Source: Gardnerella greenwoodii 00703Dmash | Lineage (GTDB): Bacteria > Actinomycetota > Actinomycetes > Actinomycetales > Bifidobacteriaceae | Reading direction: 5' to 3' | DNA: 64,000 nt | Assembly: GCF_000263635.1 (NCBI RefSeq) | Contig: NZ_ADEV01000006.1 | Span: 29,953-93,952 of the forward strand | In this document: one piece after another, positions 52,495-61,216 of the stretch | Position numbering within the stretch: the stretch's first letter is position 1 | Layout of the letters: each line of letters begins with the position of its first letter | Position numbers and translations under genes: made by a program | Notes under the pieces: model-generated | Told to the model about the DNA's origin: nothing | What the model saw: only the letters and a program-made list of their open reading frames with translations | Database searches by the model: none

Positions 52495-54021
52495 ATGGCA
52501 CAGAATTTTGCTGATGAGCTTAAGAAAGCTATGAAACGCAAGGGGTACAAGCAGATTGACGTAATCGAGCTTGCAGCGAAAAACGGTCATAAGCTTGGCA
52601 AAAGCCAGTTAAGTCAGTATTTAAGCGGCAAAACTGAGCCTCGCAAAGACGTGCGTAACATGCTTGCCGAAATTCTTGGAATCAACGGCGACGGCATCAA
52701 AGGCGGTCATTCTTGCGCAAAAATCGAGCAAAACTGCCAGTCTGAAGAAGAATCGCAATTAAATCAGCCACAGCTTACGGAAGCTGAACTTTCCGAAACG
52801 CTCAAACATAGGAACTTCAACAAATCCACCAAACTTGAGCACGTGCTTTACGATGTTCGCGGCCCGGTTGTTGAAGAAGCAAACCGCATGGAAGCAAACG
52901 GAACGCATATTTTAAAGCTCAACATTGGAAATCCTGCGCCTTTTGGATTCCGCGCTCCAGACGAAGTGATTTACGACATGCAGCAGCAGCTTATTGATTG
53001 CGAAGGCTACTCGGATAGCCGCGGACTTTTCTCTGCGCGCAAAGCGATTATGCAATACGATCAGCTTAAGGGCATTCCAGGCGTGCAAATGGAAGATATT
53101 TACACCGGCAACGGCGTTTCCGAGCTGATTAACCTTTCTATGCAAGCGCTTCTTGATTGCGGCGACGAAATTCTTATACCAAGCCCGGACTACCCTCTGT
53201 GGACTGCGTGTGCGAGCTTGGCTGGCGGCACTCCTGTGCACTACATGTGTGACGAAAAGTCGCATTGGTACCCAGATATTGCCGACATTCGCTCTAAAAT
53301 CACGCCTCGCACTAAAGCAATCGTGATTATTAACCCAAATAATCCTACGGGCGTGCTGTATAGCCGCGAAGTTTTGGAAGAGATTGTTAAGATTGCGCGC
53401 GAGTTTAATCTGATTATTTTTGCGGACGAGATTTACGACCGTCTTGTTATGGACGGCAAGAAGCATATTTCGATTGCTTCTCTTGCTCCAGACGTGTTCT
53501 GCGTAACTTTCAGCGGACTTTCTAAGTCGCATATGATTGCTGGCTTCCGCATTGGTTGGATGAGTCTTTCGGGAGATAAATCCAAGGCTCGCGACTACAT
53601 TATGGGACTTAACATGCTGTCTAATATGCGCTTGTGCTCTAACGTTCCTGCGCAGTCGATTATTCAGACTGCTTTGGGCGGATACCAGAGCGTTGAGAAG
53701 TATTTGGAGCCGGGCGGACGCGTGTATGAGCAGCGCGAGTACTGCTATAACGCTATTCAGGAGATGGATGGCGTAAGCGTTGAGCGGCCAGACGCTGCTT
53801 TCTACATGTTTGTAAAGCTCGATCCAAGTCGATACAACATTCACGACGATGAACAGTTTGCTCTTGATTTGCTACGCGATCAGAAGTTGCTGATTGTGCA
53901 CGGAAAAGGCTTTAATTGGCAGACTCCTGGATACTTCCGCGTAGTCTACTTGCCGCGCTTGCAAACGCTTCGTGACGCAATGGGCAAACTCTCCAGCTTC
54001 CTCTCCTACTATCGCCAGTAG
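52495..54021 (+). CDS. Fusion of XRE-type HTH and class I aminotransferase (AlaA-like)
   Basis: 508 residues. Residues about 5-62 form an XRE-like helix-turn-helix (DELKKAMKRKGYKQIDVIEL, then SQLSQYLSGKTEPRKDV). A linker leads to a full PLP aminotransferase: LKLNIGNPAPFGF, GNGVSELINLSMQALLDCGD, INPNNPTGVLY, and the PLP lysine in FSGLSKSHMIAGFRIGW. The enzyme part resembles alanine/valine-pyruvate aminotransferases (AlaA/AlaT). The order HTH then enzyme differs from MocR/GntR-type fusions, which use a winged helix. It may be both enzyme and pyruvate/alanine-sensing regulator. Confidence 0.93.
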   Translation: MAQNFADELKKAMKRKGYKQIDVIELAAKNGHKLGKSQLSQYLSGKTEPRKDVRNMLAEILGINGDGIKGGHSCAKIEQNCQSEEESQLNQPQLTEAELSETLKHRNFNKSTKLEHVLYDVRGPVVEEANRMEANGTHILKLNIGNPAPFGFRAPDEVIYDMQQQLIDCEGYSDSRGLFSARKAIMQYDQLKGIPGVQMEDIYTGNGVSELINLSMQALLDCGDEILIPSPDYPLWTACASLAGGTPVHYMCDEKSHWYPDIADIRSKITPRTKAIVIINPNNPTGVLYSREVLEEIVKIAREFNLIIFADEIYDRLVMDGKKHISIASLAPDVFCVTFSGLSKSHMIAGFRIGWMSLSGDKSKARDYIMGLNMLSNMRLCSNVPAQSIIQTALGGYQSVEKYLEPGGRVYEQREYCYNAIQEMDGVSVERPDAAFYMFVKLDPSRYNIHDDEQFALDLLRDQKLLIVHGKGFNWQTPGYFRVVYLPRLQTLRDAMGKLSSFLSYYRQ

Positions 54022-54153
54022 CCGCAACTCCTGACTATAAATCGCAGTAAAACACTTATTTCACACACAGTCCAGAAAAAGGTGTATATCAAGAGGCATA
54101 TATCATTCAGAATATGAAAGACATTCATAACATGAAAGAAAAAAGAGAAGGAA

Positions 54154-55422
54154 ATGAACACTGCGGCACGGATTCGTACAACTCTTATTATTGCCGTTTT
54201 ATCGCTTAATGCTTTTCTTTTAACAAGCTGTAGATTTGGCGTGAGTCTATATCTTTTAATACATGTTGACTTATCTCACGCAGCGCTTAACGCGGTATCA
54301 GTAGCACTTATGACCTGCATAGCAGCACCACTTGGCGGCATTATCGCAGATAAATATCAACCAACTAGATTGTTTATAGCACTAACGTTTTGTTTTGCCT
54401 TGTTGTGTACTGGATACGGTTTCGCTCTAGTAGCACAGCATAATCTTATTGCTATTACGGTTACACTACTCGGCATAATATTCGGGTTCTTTACTGCATT
54501 TTCTTCGCCTAATCAAAAAGTATTAATGGCATATAGCGTACCGACTGGCGAAAAAACTAAATTTTTAGCAAGCATGCGTATGTGGATTAATCTCAGCAGG
54601 CTTGCCGCACCTGCGATTACTGGCATATTTGTTGATATATGCAATCCGCTCATTTTCTTTACGAGCATTGCTATTGTGATGATATTAGCGGCGCTACCTC
54701 TACTGTTAGTTAATCTAAACCAGCAAGCACAAAATAGCGCAAACAATACGAAAACAGGAACAGGAAGCAATAAAACTGCTGGTTTTGCAGCTTCTCTACA
54801 GTATATGAAATCTACACCATGGTTAATAGTCTTAGGAGTAGTATCCGCATTACAATCAGGCTCATGGCTTGCTGCATTCAGACTAATGGGAGCACATCAT
54901 TGTCTCACGCTTTTTCATTCGGCATCCACGTGGGGTTCAATAGTCAGCATATTTAACATTGGCATGATTGTAGGTTCAGTATTATGCAAATATATTGTGC
55001 TGCATTATGAGATTTTATACTCTATTTTATTACCTGGATTCCTTTCTATTCCTTTACTTATTTTCGCACTTAATAACTGGATTGCTCTTTTTCTTTGCTC
55101 TGCTTTCATTGCAGGTATTATTTTTGACGCCACTATTGTCTATGGGCAAACAGCTCTTCTCGACGGCATACCAACGCGCATTCTCGGCGCGACTACTACT
55201 TTTACTTCTATTATGGAGCAATGCGGCATTATCGTGGGGTATGCAAGCGTACTAGCATGGGGAAATCTAAATTCATCATTATTCATAATGATTGCATCTG
55301 GCGTAATACTTGTTTCAACAGGTATAGCCTTATGGATTATTCAAACTCGTAAACAAACATACCCATCAATGCTTACCAAAGATTATTGGACACCATCAAC
55401 ATGGGTAAAAAGAAGCATATAA
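54154..55422 (+). CDS. MFS transporter
   Basis: A 422-residue protein with about 11-12 hydrophobic segments. The loop 2-3 motif of the major facilitator superfamily is visible as PLGGIIADKYQPTRLF. Substrate unknown; drug efflux or small-molecule export is common for this subgroup. GAGAAGG precedes the ATG. Codon use is more AT-rich than the carbohydrate locus. First gene of the accessory-looking stretch. Confidence 0.87.
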   Translation: MNTAARIRTTLIIAVLSLNAFLLTSCRFGVSLYLLIHVDLSHAALNAVSVALMTCIAAPLGGIIADKYQPTRLFIALTFCFALLCTGYGFALVAQHNLIAITVTLLGIIFGFFTAFSSPNQKVLMAYSVPTGEKTKFLASMRMWINLSRLAAPAITGIFVDICNPLIFFTSIAIVMILAALPLLLVNLNQQAQNSANNTKTGTGSNKTAGFAASLQYMKSTPWLIVLGVVSALQSGSWLAAFRLMGAHHCLTLFHSASTWGSIVSIFNIGMIVGSVLCKYIVLHYEILYSILLPGFLSIPLLIFALNNWIALFLCSAFIAGIIFDATIVYGQTALLDGIPTRILGATTTFTSIMEQCGIIVGYASVLAWGNLNSSLFIMIASGVILVSTGIALWIIQTRKQTYPSMLTKDYWTPSTWVKRSI

Positions 55423-55480
55423 CAAGCCATTTAGTGCGACAGCGCAATGAAGCTATAAAGCACACATGGCAACTTCTTTA

Positions 55481-55523
55481 CTCAGCCATCGCCAAGCCTC
55501 AGCCATCGCCAAGTCTCAACCAC
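55481..55523. repeat. 17-bp tandem repeat, about 2.5 units
   Basis: CTCAGCCATCGCCAAGC, CTCAGCCATCGCCAAGT and a partial CTCAACCAC run directly into the HicB-like remnant. The same junction region in the other two copies reads CCTCAAC and CCCCAAC, so this expansion is specific to this copy. Confidence 0.7.
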
Positions 55524-55590
55524 ATTGCATTAAGTTACTAAGCTTTAAGCGAACTTATTCTCTGCGGAGTAACCCCCGTAAGCTCTCAGC
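55515..55590 (-). pseudogene. 3' remnant of a HicB-like gene
   Basis: The minus strand encodes ELTGVTPQRISSLKA followed by a stop, matching the C-terminus of the protein at 58240-58641 with one substitution (R to G). It also keeps the downstream flank (TTAAGTTACT). Similarity stops after about 16 codons. The fragment lies just upstream of the response regulator promoter. Confidence 0.75.
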
Positions 55591-55610
55591 GACTACCTTT
55601 ATAAGATTCC

Positions 55611-55640
55611 ATTTGTAAAGGTTTTCCTAGACAAGATATT
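55611..55640 (+). promoter_or_regulatory. 30-base element, copy 1, upstream of the response regulator
   Basis: Begins ATTTGTAAAGGTTTTC and ends ACAAGATATT. It matches copy 2 (57574-57603) at 28 of 30 positions. It lies 57 bases before the response regulator ATG. TTGTA and a near-complementary GACAA give it a weak dyad. It may be the binding site of the regulator itself, or a promoter with -35 TTGTAA. Confidence 0.7.
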
Positions 55641-55697
55641 CCTTATACAAATTCAAGTATTATTATTACTTAAATAATGCTTTTATAAAGGAGCAGT

Positions 55698-56369
55698 ATG
55701 GCAGCAAAGCATATTACTGTTGGCATTGTCGACGATGATTGTTTTTGTCTACACGGCCTAAAAACATATATTGAACAGGTTGTTCCGTCCTGCAGTATTT
55801 GCTGGTTGTCCACATGTGCCAATCAAGCAATTCAGTTTTGTCAAAATCGATGCCCAGACGTGCTGCTAATTGACATGTATATGTCTGGGGTTTCGGGAAT
55901 TAAAATATTATACGAATTGCGAAGAAGATACTCACTCCCAATAATAATTGCTATAACTTCATTCCCTATCAACGATTATGCCTTAAAAGCATCGGCGGCA
56001 GGCGCACAAGGCATTGTTGGGAAAAACCACCCAGAAACTATTTGCGCTATGCTTAGCAGTATTATCCAAGGCGCGTTCAAGCCGCAAATAATAGATGATC
56101 TTCATTTTGACGACACGATGACAGCATTTCAACGTTTGCAAAATAAGCCAAAAAAGGGACGCCTTGCTTTAACGGATCATGAGACTGAAATTGTAAAGTT
56201 GTGCAGTAAAGGCATGACAAATGCGCAAATCGCTAAACGTTTATTTGTTGAAACTTGTACTGTGGAAACTATCCTTCGTCGCGTGTTCAAAAAGTTGAAT
56301 GTGACGAATCGTTCACAACTTATTACCACATGGCTGCATGATGAATATTTAGGGAATGATACACAATGA
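55698..56369 (+). CDS. LuxR/NarL-family response regulator
   Basis: 223 residues. The receiver domain has the acidic pair in GIVDDDC (D12, D13), the phosphorylated Asp at D59 in LLIDMYMSG, and the conserved Lys at 109 in VGKNHP. The C-terminal LuxR helix-turn-helix (about 155-215) reads LALTDHETEIVKLCSKGMTN, AQIAKRL, then VETILRRVFKKLNV. AAAGGAG precedes the ATG. It overlaps the kinase gene by four bases (ATGA). Confidence 0.93.
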   Translation: MAAKHITVGIVDDDCFCLHGLKTYIEQVVPSCSICWLSTCANQAIQFCQNRCPDVLLIDMYMSGVSGIKILYELRRRYSLPIIIAITSFPINDYALKASAAGAQGIVGKNHPETICAMLSSIIQGAFKPQIIDDLHFDDTMTAFQRLQNKPKKGRLALTDHETEIVKLCSKGMTNAQIAKRLFVETCTVETILRRVFKKLNVTNRSQLITTWLHDEYLGNDTQ

Positions 56370-57526
56370 TTATTTTCTTAATGCGGCGTTTGCGAGAAAA
56401 GCTTATTGACAATAAAACATTTTTACTATTGGGATGTTTGTCGAGCGCAATGGATGCATATATTTACTCAAATAGCGACAATAGCACAATACAACTTGTC
56501 ATAGTTTACATGATTCTTGCTGCTATGAATCTGTTCCTTTGCTTGCTCCCGCATTTTATGAGCATGTGCTATATTTTTGTGCACCTCAGCATTCTTGTTA
56601 TTCCTAGTCTGAATCTTCCACCAGTAACTTTCGGGCTCATCATATCATTTGTTTTTATTTCATATTTATATCCGATTCAATTTACACTACCTTTATTCTT
56701 AGTACTAGATGCATTACACTACGTTGCATACCGATACCTATCAACTTTGTCTTTCAAGTATCTTATTGCTTACCTTTTAATAAATATATTTTGCGTTTGC
56801 ACTGGTATTATTTTGCGCATTTATCACCAAAAAATGGTTCTCTATGAAAAAGATAGGCAAACAATTAATAATCTTAATTTGGCTGTGCGAATGCACGATA
56901 AATTAACTAATAAGATTGCAGATATTGCACTACAAAGTAAAATAGCATTACTTGACAAGTCTATTTCTAAAAAGCAACGAGAAGCTATTGAAGAAATAAA
57001 TGATTTGGCAGATCAGGCTTTTGAAGAAGGTCATAATATTATCGACATTCTACGTGGAAATACTGCTAAGCATGATGCTCGAAGCGAGTTCATTCAGCGC
57101 ATTGAAGATACGCTACAAATGAACGACTCAATCAATGAATCATGTGGATTAAAAGGAAGATCCATATGCAATATATCTAGTAACGATATTCCTGAAGACA
57201 TTAGCGATGAAATCATCTGTGAAGTTATTGAATTAATCGAAGAACTATATTTGAACATTCGAAAATATGCTTCTTTAGTTTATTACATCAGAATTTCGAT
57301 ACGCGAAAAACAAATTGTTATAAAACAGTTCAATGTTCGATTTTTGGGCAAGAAAAGTAAAGATGCGATTCGCGCAGTATCTCAAAAAGGGCTTCTGCTT
57401 CATCGCGATACCCTAAAGCATTTAGGCGGTTCACTTTATTTTCGAGCCTTTGGCAAGTATTGGGAATGTAATGCAGTTATCCCTTTAAAAAATGAACATA
57501 ACCGTATAAATAGTATACTTTACTGA
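56366..57526 (+). CDS. Sensor histidine kinase, divergent
   Basis: 386 residues. About five or six membrane segments (residues 18-150) with hardly any extracellular loop are followed by a coiled linker. A reduced DHp motif carries the likely phosphoacceptor His177 in NLAVRMHDKLTNKI, comparable to the ARELHDTLGH box of NarL-type kinases. The ATPase domain is degenerate: the N-box is EELYLNIRKYA (N298), and the last part GLLLHRDTLKHLGGSLYFRA resembles the GLGL...GG region, but clear G1 (DxGxG) sequence is absent. It probably works with the overlapping response regulator. The membrane-embedded sensor suggests a hydrophobic or peptide signal. Confidence 0.8.
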   Translation: MIIFLMRRLREKLIDNKTFLLLGCLSSAMDAYIYSNSDNSTIQLVIVYMILAAMNLFLCLLPHFMSMCYIFVHLSILVIPSLNLPPVTFGLIISFVFISYLYPIQFTLPLFLVLDALHYVAYRYLSTLSFKYLIAYLLINIFCVCTGIILRIYHQKMVLYEKDRQTINNLNLAVRMHDKLTNKIADIALQSKIALLDKSISKKQREAIEEINDLADQAFEEGHNIIDILRGNTAKHDARSEFIQRIEDTLQMNDSINESCGLKGRSICNISSNDIPEDISDEIICEVIELIEELYLNIRKYASLVYYIRISIREKQIVIKQFNVRFLGKKSKDAIRAVSQKGLLLHRDTLKHLGGSLYFRAFGKYWECNAVIPLKNEHNRINSILY

Positions 57527-57573
57527 TTCAGTTTAAAAGATTAATGAATCTTGAGTAGTTTTAGTTAGTAATT

Positions 57574-57603
57574 ATTTGTAAAGGTTTTCATATACAAGAT
57601 ATT
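57574..57603 (+). promoter_or_regulatory. 30-base element, copy 2
   Basis: Begins ATTTGTAAAGGTTTTC and ends TACAAGATATT, with a TTGTA/TACAA dyad. It is 60 bases upstream of copy 3, about six helical turns, and both precede the small membrane protein gene. Confidence 0.7.
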
Positions 57604-57633
57604 GTTTACCTTTTAGCGCGCCATTAATTTATA

Positions 57634-57663
57634 AATTGTAAAGGTTTTATATACGCAATTATT
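57634..57663 (+). promoter_or_regulatory. 30-base element, copy 3
   Basis: AATTGTAAAGGTTTTATATA then CGCAATTATT. The left half (TTGTAAAGGTTTT) is identical to copies 1 and 2; the right half has drifted. It ends 24 bases before the ATG at 57688. Confidence 0.6.
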
Positions 57664-57687
57664 TTCTTGTATTAGAAGGAGAAGAAT

Positions 57688-58059
57688 ATGAGTAATTTAG
57701 AAGATACAAAAGCACAAATTCCGTCCGTATTTTGGACAATAGCCAATGGCGTATTTCTTGCTAGCGGAATTGCGCTGATTGTAATGCGTAATGATTATCT
57801 ATGGGGAGTGCCTCAAATTATCGCTGGATTATTTGGCCTTACAACCATGTTTCTCATTAAAAAACCGTGGTGCGCGCAACTATATTTTATCGTATCCTCA
57901 CTAGCTGTAATAGCAAATGGGCTTATGGAAATATTCGGCATAATCCACGGATCTGGATACGGTTATGTTCCGCTGATTATTGGTATAATTGTGCTTCTAT
58001 TTATAGGCCTTGATAAGGATGAAAGTTCAAAAGCTCTTGGCATAGCCAAAAATAAGTAA
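57688..58059 (+). CDS. Small membrane protein, probable target of the two-component system
   Basis: 123 residues with four hydrophobic segments (FWTIANGVFLASGIALIVM, VPQIIAGLFGLTTMFLI, LYFIVSSLAVIANGLM, VPLIIGIIVLLFIGL). Not recognised. AGAAGGAG lies just before the ATG. Two copies of the 30-base element that also precedes the response regulator gene are in its upstream region, and a terminator follows. A role in immunity or sensing linked to the kinase is a guess from context. Confidence 0.75.
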   Translation: MSNLEDTKAQIPSVFWTIANGVFLASGIALIVMRNDYLWGVPQIIAGLFGLTTMFLIKKPWCAQLYFIVSSLAVIANGLMEIFGIIHGSGYGYVPLIIGIIVLLFIGLDKDESSKALGIAKNK

Positions 58060-58105
58060 AAGCATTAGACCGCGAATTTTAATATAAAAACATATCACAA
58101 TTTTC

Positions 58106-58146
58106 AAAGGCCAAGCTGTAGCCACGCATCCTACGGCTTGGCCTTT
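58106..58146 (+). terminator. Terminator after the small membrane protein
   Basis: AAAGGCCAAGC and GCTTGGCCTTT, extended by GTAG/CTAC, form a long stem followed by ATTATTTATC. Its symmetry also allows termination from the other side. Confidence 0.85.
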
Positions 58147-58160
58147 ATTATTTATCTGTT

Positions 58161-58557
58161 AATGATTTATTTTGCATAGAGTGTATACGTTACTTAACAA
58201 TTCATTTGCTTATAGCCTCAACTATATTGCATTAAGTTACTAAGCTTTAAGCGAACTTATTCGCTGCGGAGTAACCCTCGTAAGCTCTGCAACATCACGA
58301 ATCGTCAATCCCTGATTCCTTAGTATGCGGACCGTTTCACGCATAAGCATAGACGCTTCTTCTTGAGTTTTTATAGCTGCAGATTTTGCATCTAGCATGC
58401 GCTGAAGCATAAGCTCATCTTGCTCACTAAGTTTCGGAGTTACTTTCACGCCATTGACTTTAACATTTAACGTTGCAGCAGCGTCTTTTACCATTGCTGC
58501 AACCTGATCAAGTCTACGTACTTGAGTAAATAATCCTGGTATTTCTGGCACTTCTAT
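58161..58557. repeat. About 400-bp direct repeat, copy A (intact HicB-like gene and flank)
   Basis: This block, from AATGATTTATTTTGCATAGA to within the HicB-like gene, recurs at 62354-62751 with scattered substitutions. It covers the 3' flank and about 80% of the gene. Confidence 0.8.
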
Positions 58558-58641
58558 AGCCCACCAGCCATCGCATCTGCGAGCTATAGCGGTCACATTT
58601 TGCAAACAAGTCGTTGCATTATCATGCTCAGTAGCACTCAT
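58240..58641 (-). CDS. Orphan HicB-like protein with C-terminal HTH
   Basis: 133 residues. The N-terminal half resembles the HicB fold (ARRCDGWWAIEVPEIPGLFT), and the C-terminus is a short helix-turn-helix (RNQGLTIRDVAELTRVTPQR). HicB proteins are usually antitoxins of HicA mRNA interferases, but no HicA gene adjoins it. The ribosome-binding site is weak. One damaged copy and one fragment of the same gene are nearby (62434, 55515). Function as an antitoxin is not supported by context; a stand-alone regulator is equally possible. Confidence 0.75.
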   Translation of the reverse strand: MSATEHDNATTCLQNVTAIARRCDGWWAIEVPEIPGLFTQVRRLDQVAAMVKDAAATLNVKVNGVKVTPKLSEQDELMLQRMLDAKSAAIKTQEEASMLMRETVRILRNQGLTIRDVAELTRVTPQRISSLKA

Positions 58642-58758
58642 TGATTAAGTCTTTTCTCCAACTCTTTTCGCTTCACACATATAAGTATATGCCTATTTAT
58701 CAATTCAGTAAATAGGCATTGCATATAAAATCAGCACAACAAAGCTATACAAATGCAA

Positions 58759-59283
58759 TTACATCACAGGACAATTAGTTTGCACATCCTGTTGGAATCC
58801 TGACGGATCTCCCAGTTTTGCTTTACGCATGTGCTCTTTGAAAAAGTTTCGCGTTGCATCATCACAACGGTCTGGACCCATAAACGGCATACTAGGCACT
58901 TTTTCAAGCTCACGCAAAGCTTTACTTGCTGCGCGCTCATCACTAGCATACGTGTCTAGCCATTGCCGTTCCCAAGCACACTGATAATAATTAGATGCTT
59001 GTGTATCGCCATATCCACTCTGGAACTGACTGTCTTTTTCTTCTCCAACCAAGTTTGCAGGAGCTTTATATTTTTCAGGCCAACTAAGCTTTGCCACAGA
59101 TTCCTGATATTCCTTCTCTATATGAGCAAAATCAACAGTCTCTCTAGGCGAACTATTTTGCGAGCGCGCACCACCCATACCACTCGCATTATTGTTGCCT
59201 ACTCCTCCACAAGCATTGAACATAAGAATCGCACTAAGCACACCAATAATAAGAGTTGCTTTACCAATAGTATGATTATTCAT
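58759..59283 (-). CDS. Small lipoprotein of the MacAB-like operon
   Basis: 174 residues. The signal peptide ends in a lipobox, LMFNACGG, so it is likely lipid-anchored. The mature part has no recognised domain; Cys residues occur in NYYQCAWERQW, DRCDDATRNF and TNCPV. AGAAGGA precedes the ATG. It is the last gene of the operon, 27 bases after the permease, so it probably acts with that exporter. Confidence 0.8.
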   Translation of the reverse strand: MNNHTIGKATLIIGVLSAILMFNACGGVGNNNASGMGGARSQNSSPRETVDFAHIEKEYQESVAKLSWPEKYKAPANLVGEEKDSQFQSGYGDTQASNYYQCAWERQWLDTYASDERAASKALRELEKVPSMPFMGPDRCDDATRNFFKEHMRKAKLGDPSGFQQDVQTNCPVM

Positions 59284-59310
59284 TATTCCTTCTTTCTTAT
59301 TTTTTGAAAA

Positions 59311-60531
59311 TTAACGCAATGCTAATGCTGGTTGTAAACGCGATGCTTTTATTGCCGGCACCACACTTCCAGCAAGTGCTGTTATAAAAGCCGCAATAAC
59401 AGCTCCAATAGCGGCTTCATATGGGTAAACTGGCGGACTAACTGGGCTTGCTGCATCCCAAAAACTTGATGCTATAGACACAAGACCAAAGGAAACAGCG
59501 ACGGCAGCAATCGAAACTATCAGCGCTAAAATAATCGCGCTGCCTAACACAAGTGAAGCAATCGACCATCTAGTAGCACCCAAGGCTCTGCGTATAAGCA
59601 ATTCATGTGTGCGCTGCTCCAACGATGCTAAACCAATATTGATTAAACCTAGCGCGGAAACAAAAAGCAATAATGCTGCTACGATAGCAAAACTTAATTG
59701 CAATACTGTTATAACATTCTCGTAATTATCACTATTATCATGTCTTCTAATTTCATTTACTTGTCCACCGCAACAGTCGTAAAGAGCATCTGAAACATAA
59801 GATTTAATTGATTTTTGAGAACGATTTTCTTTATTTAACCAGTAGATTGAGCCTTGAGCTTCTTTTTCAGAATATTCCCAAAGAGTTGGAGCGTAACGTA
59901 ACAAGCCTAGAATATTCACGTATACTTTTGCTGAGTCTACGCCATCGTTCACAACTCCAACAATCCTTATAGGACTCATTTGTGTTGTTTTGCGAGAAGT
60001 AATAAATGCTACTTCACCAATCTTGTATCTTTTGCTAGCAGATTGGTTTACTACCATTTCTAATGCGTTGCTTTTAGCGCTATTACTAAACCATCTTCCA
60101 CTTACAATAGGTAAGTTATAAACTTTGTTGTATCCTGACGTAGTGTAAACAGCGTCAACATATTGAAGATTGCTGGTTTTATATTCTTCGCTTATTTTTA
60201 CGCTATTCAAAGCTGGCATAGAAGCGCTAAACAGTAGTCCAGTGTTTGGTTGTAGCATAACGTTAGCATTACGGTTTGCGGATTCAATGCGATTTAAGAA
60301 TTTGTTAAATACTGAATATTCGTCAAAATTTTGTGCTGAAAAAGTAATCTCGTATGTTGGCCTACGGCCGTTTAGCTGTTCGTTAGTTGCAATAAGATAG
60401 TCCTTACCAACCGTGCCGATAAGCACTGACGCAATAACAGCAACGATGCCAATAAACATTGAAAAACCTGTGAGGAAAGATCTCATAGGAGACAGGCGCA
60501 AATCTTTAAGCAGCATGGTCATAAAGAACAC
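59311..60531 (-). CDS. MacB-type ABC transporter permease (FtsX family)
   Basis: 406 residues. The N-terminal membrane segment (SFLTGFSMFIGIVAVIASVL) is followed by a large extracytoplasmic MacB_PCD-like domain and three C-terminal segments with LASLEQRTHELLIRRALGAT, the FtsX-family loop. It ends VVPAIKASRLQPALALR, as in MacB-type permeases. The first codons overlap the ATPase gene by 26 bases; in-frame ATGs at 60522 and 60516 are alternatives. It probably exports or extracts a peptide or lipid substrate with its ATPase and adaptor. Confidence 0.9.
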   Translation of the reverse strand: MFFMTMLLKDLRLSPMRSFLTGFSMFIGIVAVIASVLIGTVGKDYLIATNEQLNGRRPTYEITFSAQNFDEYSVFNKFLNRIESANRNANVMLQPNTGLLFSASMPALNSVKISEEYKTSNLQYVDAVYTTSGYNKVYNLPIVSGRWFSNSAKSNALEMVVNQSASKRYKIGEVAFITSRKTTQMSPIRIVGVVNDGVDSAKVYVNILGLLRYAPTLWEYSEKEAQGSIYWLNKENRSQKSIKSYVSDALYDCCGGQVNEIRRHDNSDNYENVITVLQLSFAIVAALLLFVSALGLINIGLASLEQRTHELLIRRALGATRWSIASLVLGSAIILALIVSIAAVAVSFGLVSIASSFWDAASPVSPPVYPYEAAIGAVIAAFITALAGSVVPAIKASRLQPALALR

Positions 60532-61216
60532 CGCCTTCCATAGTAAAAATGTGAGAGCAAGAACGAGCCACTTTCATATCATGAGTGACTAATAGTAATG
60601 TTGTTCCAGATTCTTGAACACGATCATGCAACACTTGAAGCACTTTTTCTCCCGTACTACTATCGAGCGCACCAGTTGGCTCATCGCAAATAAGTAATTC
60701 GGGATTAGTAACTAGGGCACGCGCTATTGCGACTCTCTGCTGTTCACCGCCTGATAGCCTTCCAGGGTATTCATTTAGTTTATCTTGCAATCCAACAGCA
60801 CATAATGCTTCTTCTATCGTTTTTCTTCTTGTCTGCTTGCTTTGTTGTAGCCCTGCGTACAAAAGCGGCAACTCAACATTTTCTCTAATGCTTAAATGCT
60901 TAATAAGCGAATAGTTTTGAAAAACAAAACCAATATTTCGAGCGCGCATATGCGATACTGTAGCATCACTACACTTTTGGATTGACTTGCCAGAATAATA
61001 GTATTTTCCAGTAAAATTTTTATTCAAAAATCCAATAATAGAAATAAGACTTGTTTTGCCAGAGCCAGACCTGCCAACTACCGCGTATGTTTCACCTTGA
61101 TTAAGTAGCATAGAAGCAGAGTTGACAGTGGTAAGCCATTCGCCATTGCCTAGTTTTACACGCGCTGACACGTCTTGTAGTTCAACCAGCGGAACAGGAT
61201 TGTTTCCCATAATCAT
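60506..61216 (-). CDS. ABC transporter ATPase (MacB/LolD type)
   Basis: 236 residues with Walker [11 protein letters not shown]-loop in FVFQNYSLI, signature [15 protein letters not shown], Walker [14 protein letters not shown] and the H-loop in [11 protein letters not shown]. The TGALDS form is typical of MacB/LolD/peptide-export ATPases. The start overlaps the stop of the adaptor gene by four bases, and the 3' end overlaps the permease gene. Confidence 0.96.
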   Translation of the reverse strand: MIMGNNPVPLVELQDVSARVKLGNGEWLTTVNSASMLLNQGETYAVVGRSGSGKTSLISIIGFLNKNFTGKYYYSGKSIQKCSDATVSHMRARNIGFVFQNYSLIKHLSIRENVELPLLYAGLQQSKQTRRKTIEEALCAVGLQDKLNEYPGRLSGGEQQRVAIARALVTNPELLICDEPTGALDSSTGEKVLQVLHDRVQESGTTLLLVTHDMKVARSCSHIFTMEGGVLYDHAA

